Origin: Holacanthus passer
Lineage: Eukaryota; Chordata; Actinopteri; Pomacanthidae
Reading direction: 5' to 3'
Assembly: GCA_025331565.1 (NCBI GenBank)
Contig: JAFREQ010000009.1
Location: 6,871,501 to 6,935,500 of the forward strand
Length of the DNA stretch: 64,000 nucleotides
Position 1 is the stretch's first letter. Every line of letters starts with the position of its first letter. The notes beneath the pieces were generated by a model. That model was not told the DNA's origin. It ran no database searches and saw only the letters and a list, made by a program, of their open reading frames with translations. The translations under genes were made by a program, and so were the position numbers. This document shows, piece after piece, positions 56,000 through 64,000 of this stretch.

Positions 56000-57303
56000 C
56001 CTTGCCAGTCCTTCACCTCCTGATCTTCACTGTTCTGAGCTCTGAAGATTTGGATGCTTCTGAATCACAAATCCTATTTTCTATAAAGCACATTGATCCT
56101 CATAGTTCAAATGGTGCTGAGTGGAAGATGGAGAGATCTTCACTGAGCAGCTTCTTCCAACTGTTGTTCTGGTTCTAACCACAGAGAAGAGTCACCAGGA
56201 TAATGAGATGCCACAGACAAATGAGCAGGTGGCCTATACACAAACAGACAGTTTGCATGTAAACACATGTGACACCTGGACGCCAAGCTACAGGAGACAC
56301 TGGTGGATTCCTCTGGTCTGATTTTGATGCCCCTATGATAGATAAAACACGATAAACTGCACTCTATAGTGGCCCAATGTGCAGAAGAGAGTCATGTCAT
56401 ATCTCTCCATCATAAGTTTCTTAGATAATTCCTGGGAAACTCTTTTGCATGAAACAGAACTATTAACAATCAGACATGTAGTGGATCCTTTTTAAGTAAG
56501 TAAACACTAACTGAGCAGCAACTACAACACTTCATAAAATGAGTGAGAACTTGCAGCTTGCAACTTGACAAATTTGCAGAAATTTAAGTCAAAGCAAACA
56601 TACACAATTAAACATACGGTTTAGACTTGTACTACCATACATTAGTCATGGCTAATTTGTTCTTTATCTATCTGACTTGCATGTGTTTGTGTAGTGGAAG
56701 AAACTGGAGCAACATCACAAAACATGCAAATGGTTAACGCCACACAGACTGGATTCATGACTGACCCTACTGTGAGGGGACAATGTTAACTGGCCTCTGC
56801 AGCTCCCATGTTTCCTTTTAGAAGCAGTCAACAGTGCAAAAGCATTTAAGAAACGTAAGATTAAACCTAATTTAACTTGTAGCCTCAATGATAATATATT
56901 GCGTGATTTACTTTAAAAAGTAAGGTAACTTTTTGGATCAGATTATTATGTAGATCAAGTAAGACTAAGCTTTGTATAAACAAGTTAATCCTTTCTATGT
57001 AGAAGTCAACTTTATATTAGGATTTCTCAAGTCATTTTTTGAGAGTGATCTATTCAACTTTAAGAGTTTCAAATGTCTATTTTTACTCCAAACCTACTTA
57101 GTATTTTACATTTTCATGTTACTCACTTGAAGTGGGATCAACTTTGCTTTTCCAAATGTGCAAGTGTCATTTTAAAGTTACAAATCACTCACATTTTCTA
57201 GTGAGAAACTGTGTATTTCTTATACAGAAAACATACTATCAATTCAAAAAGTGACTTATTTACTTTGGAAATTTTTTTAATGTAATCAGAACATGTGTAT
57301 AGC
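56000..57303. other. Upstream intergenic region, proximal part
   Basis: AT-rich sequence upstream of kcnt1. I see no exon, RNA gene or nameable repeat. Confidence 0.55.
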
Positions 57304-58173
57304 CAGGGTCTGAAATTAACACCTGCCAAACGCCAAATGCAGGTAGATTTTTCTGTTTGGTAAATCGCGGAATGATATCAGCCAAAGTGGTGGGTAAATG
57401 TTTGTACCAAAATTGTCACGCAATAAAAAACTATTCTGGGAGTCTCTATTGCATTTTGGTGTAATTTATGGGTGTGGCGCCACTTTCCTCTGTTGTCTCT
57501 GTGTGAATTTGATGTGAACCACAGATAAACTGAAAAATGTAGCCATCATAATGTAAAATACAATAACTGGGTTAGTGAAGAGCAACAGATTTAAAAACAC
57601 GTCACTTTTGCCTCTATTGAGTAAAATCCTGTAGGCTATGACTGGGCATTTTCAGTGGTTTAATTTAAAAGTGGGCATGCTTGTCATCATCATAGAAATA
57701 AATCATAAGATATCACAACTTCGGCAAGATCTGCTGCCTTCCGTTTGAAACACAGCTCCACTCATTCACTAGAGCAGCCTGTCTGTTGTACACTAGCCTT
57801 CAGTGTTGAAAGGCTTTTATTTGTGGCGTGTAACCATTTGATAGTGCTGTGAGCAGGACATTGACAGAGACTACAGAGTGGTAACTACAGACAGAGAGAA
57901 GCTACATCAGAGCCAAAGAAGCACATTTGTAAATTAAGAGTCTGATGAGGAGTTTTAAGTTGACTGAAATATTAAGCATTCAAAATGTGCACAAAACCTT
58001 TACGTTTACTTTTGATCCAAAGTATATTTAACAGCAAATGCTGCAGCAGAATTTCAAGATCAACAATTTGAAGCAATTTATTATTTGGCTGGTAAAAATT
58101 ATGCTTGGCTGGTGGGTTTTTTGATCTAGCTGTCCTCTTGGCTGGTGAGTCAAACAATTTATTTCTGACACTG
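57304..58173. mobile_element. Candidate non-autonomous hAT-like DNA element
   Basis: The left end reads CAGGGTCTGAAATTAACACC and the right end, reversed, CAGTGTCAGAAATAAATTG, so imperfect inverted ends of about 17 nt bound 870 nt. Near both ends the inside repeats GGCTGG/CCAGCC words (right: GGCTGGTAAAAATTATGCTT and GGCTGGTGGGTTTTTTG), which I recall from vertebrate hAT-type repeats beginning CAGGGTT. Flanks TGTATAGC and TATACAGT do not form a clean 8-bp duplication. There is no transposase frame. Confidence 0.4.
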
Positions 58174-59885
58174 TATACAGTTATCTGTATTTATGAGAGC
58201 GGTGCGTAAGTGAATTACACTAAGAAACTGAGCAGGTGCCAAATCACAAAAAGTACCAATTCTTTCCAAATTCCAAAATTTTTCTTTAAGAAAAAAATGC
58301 ACAAGGTCTTGTGTTTCGAACAAATGGAGATTAACTAAAGATACAAAATTAAGATGTTTATTGTTAATATCACAGACTTAGTTAAACTACATTTATATCT
58401 ACTCAGATTTAGTTTTTTTTTCCAGTGCTGAGATGGGTCAGCAGCCTTGCAGATGATTTTCACATCATCATCATTTCACTAACATCCAGAAGGCTGGTTG
58501 TACAACAGGTCGGGTTTACAAGGCAGGAGACAATGGATGGATGATACTGATGTTTTTCAGTATAAATTCCCAGCTTATACCATTTTGTGGCAGACATGAA
58601 TTCACAGCAGCTGTTTCTAAAGATCTGTTCATATTATTTCTCATCTCCTATTCACAGTCATGACCTACAGGCCTATTGAAAGTCATGTGCTTGCAGGATG
58701 CAGTTTATTTCTAATGTAGCCAGAGCAGCCACATGAGCCCAGCTCTCATTAGTAATGCATTTAGGAAACACATAATACAATCTACACTCATTTTGAGTTC
58801 AGCCCTCAGGAAACACATTAAATTATCTGTTGATAGTAACCTTGGGATTAGTGAAGGGAAGGGAGGGTAGCATATTTAATCCCTAAAGGATAGGAAAATT
58901 TGGGAGGTGAGGGAACAAAAACAATAAATAAATAAATTGTGAATAATAAACTCTTCCAGTGGGACAGCTCAGTGGTCTCCAACTCTGGTCGTACTGATTA
59001 ACCCCAGGTTGTCAGTGTGCATAACTGTATGGCTGTAAAAGCATTGGCGATAATGTCATGTGTTTGTTCTAAGTCAACTTCCTCTAGATAAATAATGGTA
59101 AGGGTATTTTCCACCTCCACTCCTATTCTAATTGCCAAAAAGCATTATCCAGCAGTTAAAGCTGAAATGTATTTTATGGGAAATGAAAATATGTCGATCA
59201 ATGAACAATGTGGTATTATTTAATCATCTGAAATAAACGAATCTTCTCTTGAGGAGAATGCGTCTGTCTGTTAAGTGCTTGCGGGTGTGTCAGTTGGTTT
59301 CAGATGAACGCAAGGAAATCAGAGTCACAAAAAAAAGAAAATGAATGTATTGAGGAAATATGAGATCTTGAGTAAGATGACATATGCCAGAGGATGATAG
59401 AGAAAGGTATGCAGACAGGTTCATCAGTACTAGAAACAGGTGTAGAAGCACAGATTTGAGCACAGAGACACTTTGTGGCGAAGTTAAGAACTGCAGACTG
59501 TGCGATGCTGATCTGACAACAGCAGCACGGCGAAAACATACTGTACAGGAAACAGGCACCCGCCAGTGACGACCTAATGTTCTAATGACACAGATGGCAA
59601 TACAGCCCTGGGTTTTATCTCCCGTGAGGTCATGCTAATGTAGTATCCTTGACCAAGCTGTACAACCCCTTTATATGCTTCAGGTACAGTACAAAAGCTG
59701 GAAACTGCACACAAACCAGAGGAAAAAGAGACAAATTAAGTGTAGAAAACTACATTTAAAGCTATGATGATTCTCTGTGTCCATTTTTCTATTGGAAAAA
59801 CCAAGACTTATATTAAGGTTTCACATGATTTTGAAATTTTAAACATGATTCAATTTACATTCATTAAAGAGTGGCTCGGTGTTAG
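58174..59885. other. Intergenic region between the hAT-like element and duplication copy 2
   Basis: Apart from duplication copy 1, no gene, RNA or mobile element is recognised. Short open frames near 59290-59570 show no protein signature. Confidence 0.5.
58568..58735. repeat. Local duplication, copy 1
   Basis: The block matches 59886-60052 in order: CCAGCTTATACC, GCAGACATGAATTCA, AAAGATC, TCTCATCTCC, GTGCTTGCAGGATGCA, TTATTTCTAATGTAGCCAGA. Confidence 0.6.
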
Positions 59886-60052
59886 TTGCCAGCTCATACT
59901 CCCTTTTGCCAGACTTGAATTCAGAAAACAGCAAGCCATTAAAGATCGGTTAACATTTCTCATCTCCAGTTAATTATTATGATCTTGCAAGCTTAGTGAC
60001 AAGCATGTGTTTACAGGATGCAATTTATTTCCATTGTAGCCAGAGCTCCGAA
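59886..60052. repeat. Local duplication, copy 2
   Basis: The block has CCAGCTCATACT, GCCAGACTTGAATTCA, AAAGATC, TCTCATCTCC, GTGTTTACAGGATGCA and TTATTTCCATTGTAGCCAGA, the same words in the same order as copy 1 about 1.3 kb away. Confidence 0.6.
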
Positions 60053-60499
60053 ATTATTACAGCATGGTTGGGGGTCTTCAGATTCATACTGGAAATTTAC
60101 ATAGACTATTTCAGCTTCAAGCTGGATTGTGAAAGAGCAACAAAATGCAGGGACATAAAAGCTGCAGTGAAGCCTATTAGCTGAGTACTGGGTATAGCTG
60201 GTAAAGAAATCCACTCTGAAATGCTTGGCACATAGACTTGAGTAACTTCCAGCCACTGAGATGAAAAAGAGAAGAGAGAAAAAAAAAAGGAAAGTGAGCT
60301 TTAGGGACAGAGCTGATAAATGCAACACCACACTTTGTCATAGTGCCACTGCTGTTGCATAAAAATGCAGTTGAAGATGTCGCTCAAAAATGTGATCATA
60401 TTATTGGGTAAAAATGTTACTACATGAGAACAAACAACAAGATTTATTTACAAATGTCATGTCTGGATTTTTCATAGGTTTGACTGAGAGAACTACATA

Positions 60500-60800
60500 T
60501 GATAGGGACAGATTTCCTTTTCTTTAGGACTTTAATTTGGGTGCTATATTCAGCCAGTGTGGAAAAACCAAAGCTGCTGATGGGCCAGATAATTTTAAGT
60601 AGTCTTGATGAGCAGCCAGGCCTCTTCGTTAAAGCACCACAATCATTGGGAGCGCCTCAGCTTCATGCTTCGTGCTGCAGATGGGCGTCGAGAGCTGTGA
60701 TAAAGCTTCCTCTGTCAAAACATATTAAGGCAGTGAGCTGGCGCTGCTGTGGGCGAGCTGTCTGTCTGTGCATAGCCAGAGAGGAGGAAGAAGTCTAGCC
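60500..60800. promoter_or_regulatory. Candidate conserved non-coding element
   Basis: A unique, compositionally balanced block (GCCAGATAATTTTAAG, CTGTGATAAAGCTTCCTC, GTCAAAACATATTAAGG) stands out from AT-rich surroundings. An open frame of 99 codons on the + strand has no protein signature. The call is from texture only. Confidence 0.3.
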
Positions 60801-60847
60801 AGTGCCACTGGCAGCCTTACACAGTGTACACATGCACTTGAGCACCG

Positions 60848-60849
<2 letters not shown>

Positions 60850-60882
<33 letters not shown>
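60850..60882. repeat. (CA)n microsatellite
   Basis: About 16 uninterrupted AC units. Confidence 0.95.
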
Positions 60883-60885
<3 letters not shown>

Positions 60886-61904
60886 GGGATGCTTTTGCTC
60901 ACCCGCTGCTGCTTTGCCAAAGGCTGTTTTGTGCAAAAAGGTTCAACTGCCCATTTACTGGTCATAACCTTATATTCTCTTCCAAAAATGAAGATGTCTG
61001 CAGGAATGTTCACTTGTGTAAATTGAGTTTGGTGTAGCCCATAGTTCATCTAAAAAAAATAAAAAATACAATCTAGTCTTCAAATTGTCTATGAGACCAT
61101 TAAATAATTTCTTTCAATCTCTTGTATGTGGCCTAAAAGGTCAGAGAGTCCCAGTTGAAATGTGAAGAAATACTACTTCAGCAGAAACACGTGCAGCATT
61201 AACTTATACACTATGCTTCCAAATAAACTCCTTTTCAGGAGGTTTTGGATTTATGTTTTTTTCTAACTACCATTTCCCCTTGAAACTTCTCGGAAAATAT
61301 GCAGGCACTTTTATTAGGCCACATTAAAGACAAACAGGCGATGTTCAACAGTTTCATGAATAAAACAACTGCTCCCAGCATGATGCTGAGCCAGAAAGCA
61401 GTGGTGGTGTTGTTCTGATTTGCATAAAAAAGGACAATCAGCTGTTATTTGCCAGCCCATGTGCACAGATGTAGATGGAAATGTGGTTTTTCTAACTATG
61501 TGAACAGCTGCAGAATTTCCTAACTGGATAGTGGGAGAAGCCTTCCATCTCTCCTTCAATAATAACTCACAGTCCAGTCTGAACAGTATTGATCCTTGTG
61601 CCTCAACTGTTTGAATAATCGCCTCCTTACTCACTATCTCCCAAAAAACTGGTGGTTTGGTAAGGTTTACTCCATAAATCAATGGTGATGACTCAGATCC
61701 AATTCAGTGTTCTTGGCCAATATATTTTATCATTTGACTTACAATCTTGTGTTGACCAGAAGGTAAATCAGGCTAATGAATTTCAGTGTTACATTTAAAT
61801 AAATAAAAAAATCAGGCTTTAATAAAATGTTAACACACACAAATATCCTTAAAATGGGATTCAAATGTACTTGAATTGTTTGTCATACAGTTTATAAGAC
61901 CAGG

Positions 61905-61977
61905 AAAACAAAAGATTAGGCTAAAATTTCCCCACTGTGGGACGAATAAAGGTTTATCTTATCTTATCTTATCTTAA
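61905..61977 (+). mobile_element. 3' tail of a LINE/SINE-type retroelement
   Basis: AATTTCCCCACTGTGGGACG, then AATAAAGGTTTATC, then (TTATC)n. This is the typical end of a fish non-LTR retroelement: an AATAAAG-containing tail followed by short tandem repeats. The 5' part is not recognisable, so it is probably a severely truncated copy. Confidence 0.5.
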
Positions 61978-62639
61978 AGCAAGATATTCTAATAACCTAA
62001 ATTTAATGTATTATCTTACAACATTGACATTATATATAAATATAGCATACTGTATAAAGCCCAGCTCTACGTTTAAGGTATTTCAAGGTCTGTGAAATAT
62101 ACAAAAAGGCATATATACAATAATAATTTAGAGTCAAGGCATATTTTATTTAGCTTCATATTTACAGCTTATATAATATTGAAAGCAGGGGGGACAAAGA
62201 CTGTATTTAAATGAATAAAGAGATTACTGCTAGACAGCTTTTAAGTAAACAGACAGTAGGTGGGAAAAAAAACCCACATTTGACTGGCAGTCCGTTATGT
62301 TATTAGAAAAAGCTGCCACTGGGCTCTTTACTAAAATCAAGCTGCAAATCCGTGATCAGTGACCCACAGCGGCTATATTGATTATGAAACATTTTGCTGA
62401 TTACCTTGGCCAGGCAAAAACCAAACAGGCAAATAAGCACCACAGATAAAATCATCTCACAGTGTTTTTGACTCGACAAATGCAAATAAGAGACATTAGT
62501 TAGTCATATTTATTTAAGATGATTATAATCAAGGTAAAAACTGTGCAAATTCTTAACAAAATCAAGTGAATATTTTACAATTCAAATGCAGCTTCAGTAT
62601 TTAGGCATGGCATATTTGACTGCATCTCTTTGAACTAGA

Positions 62640-63100
62640 GGAAGGTGTTCGGTGATTCCTGAATAATCCTCTATGTGACGCTGTACGTCTCACACTCACC
62701 CACAACACTGGAACCCTCTCTACAGTGATGAAAACCTCATCAAAATGCCTCCATCATCACAGCTGCTTATTAAAGTCTGACAAGCCAACTCCACCGATGC
62801 TAATTAACTTGGCAAGACAGAGCATGGGGGCTAAACGGCAAATGCACCAGAGATTCCAGGCACAAAGATGCAATGGCCCAGAAGAGAAACTAATTCTGAG
62901 GGGGAAAAGAAATCGAATTTTTCTCTGAGAATATCCCCCCATGAGAATTCTCCCTTTGCTGCCTACCTTTAATTGTCTGTCCCATTTGAGATATCCCTCT
63001 GAGGCTGTGTGCTGAGCTGTTCCAAATGATTTTATGAAAACCAATAAAAAGCGCTCCAGGAGAGTGGCACACTTGTTACTTTCAGCTTAAGCATGTTGTG
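62640..63100. promoter_or_regulatory. Candidate conserved non-coding element
   Basis: This unique block contains homeodomain-type cores (GCTAATTAACTTGG, ACCTTTAATTGTCTG), a long stretch without simple repeats and no coding frame. It resembles deeply conserved enhancer DNA in texture. Conservation cannot be tested here. Confidence 0.3.
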
Positions 63101-63179
63101 CTGCTTTCACTAATACCACCATGGTGTTGAGGGAAAACAAATCTGAGAGGAAATTACTGAAATGGAGCCCTGTCCAAAT

Positions 63180-63540
63180 GTAGCTTTTCAGGAATGCAAC
63201 GCCTCAGCTCTCCACTCATTTTCCCCATTTATTTATTCACATTCCAGTTGCTGCTCACTGGCTGCACAAATCCTGATAGATACTTGCCCCCATAGGATGT
63301 GACAAAACAGACAGCATGTTCAGGGGCACTGCTTCTTCGTGACAATAACAATAATCCTTAAACCAACAGCATGTCAAAGACAGACAGCCGCTCTGCTGCT
63401 GATGAGAACAAGTCTAGCGGCCATTAAGTGTCGCCCACCCACTCTGTGCTGATGGTGGTGACTAATGCCACCTCTGATCTGAAATTGGAAGCTGCGGTTG
63501 CTAAGAGGAAACGTGATTGTCACCAGTAACAACACTCTGC
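63180..63540. promoter_or_regulatory. Candidate conserved non-coding element
   Basis: A second unique block with ACAATAACAATAATCC (SOX-like), GCAGCGG-like GCTGCGGTTGCTAAGAGG (RFX half-site-like GTTGCTAAG) and balanced composition. Function is inferred from texture alone. Confidence 0.25.
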
Positions 63541-64000
63541 CTTTCAACTATGTCAGAATTTTAGGTGAGATGACACTGGGAAACTGTGGGGTCAACTTGA
63601 GATGTAAAATCTCCAAGTGTCCAAGTTGTTGTGTCTCCTTTAACTGAGATGTAGAGGTTATCATTACAAAGTCTAATTATTTGGACAACATGGAAATGTG
63701 GTACAAATGTAGATCTTAATGCTGATCCATTAGCATCATTAACCAGCTAGATTAATTTGTGGGGTTACAGGTTACATTGAAAAACATCCACTCTGTCCTG
63801 CTCTTTATTGGATTTGAGGAAGTTCACACTCAAGAAATCCTAGCCAACATCACCAGAGATACAGGTATACATATGCCAAACACATCAGTCAGTATTCATT
63901 CCTCTCATAAAGTTAAAAGTGAAAAGATACTGAAATTCAAACAAGTATTTAAGCTAAGCACGCAAACAGGGCTATGTTAAGACAAAATGGTTCATTATTA

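Overview
This window is nuclear DNA of a ray-finned fish, most likely a percomorph teleost. The evidence is GT-AG split genes with vertebrate-type exons, abundant CA/GA microsatellites, copies of an interspersed repeat I recall from percomorph genomes (TTAGCTTAGC... / TTTTGGGAAATAC...), and Tc1/mariner-derived relics of the kind common in fish. I saw no prokaryotic features, CRISPR arrays, rRNA or tRNA genes.

Two protein-coding genes can be reconstructed, lying tail to tail. (1) On the + strand, 1261-5818, nine coding exons join in one open frame (798 codons plus stop). They encode a type I membrane protein with a signal peptide, about five leucine-rich repeats with a cysteine-rich C-terminal cap, a Thr/Pro-rich stalk built from repeated phase-1 exons, one transmembrane helix, and a cytoplasmic tail of about 380 residues. 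The tail carries an ITIM-like motif (VSYLSI) and a YxxM motif (YAFM). I cannot give it an established name; it is the least described item here. (2) On the - strand, 55599 down to 9499, 32 coding exons join exactly in frame (3,657 nt, 1,218 residues). They encode a sodium-activated potassium channel of the Slack/KCNT1 type, with S1-S6, a TVGYGD filter, two RCK domains and a C-terminal ETHL. The gene has a 21-nt microexon, a probable GC-AG intron, a 63-nt cassette-like exon and two introns of 8-10 kb.

Region by region: 1-1260 probably holds the 3' end of an unseen upstream + strand gene, then the promoter of the LRR gene. 1261-5818 is the LRR gene. 5819-9498 holds the converging 3' untranslated regions with a repeat insertion. 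9499-55599 is kcnt1; its large introns contain a Tc1/mariner-type relic, a minisatellite, microsatellites, perfect short hairpins and several unique, enhancer-like stretches. 55380-55980 is a GC/CpG-rich promoter block. 56000-64000 has no recognisable gene; it contains a candidate hAT-like element, a local duplication, a retroelement tail and stretches that look like conserved non-coding DNA.

The two genes have no evident functional link beyond their arrangement, apart from likely overlapping or abutting 3' ends. All exon boundaries were read by eye from splice signals, reading-frame continuity and, for kcnt1, remembered family sequence; none was checked by alignment or RNA data.
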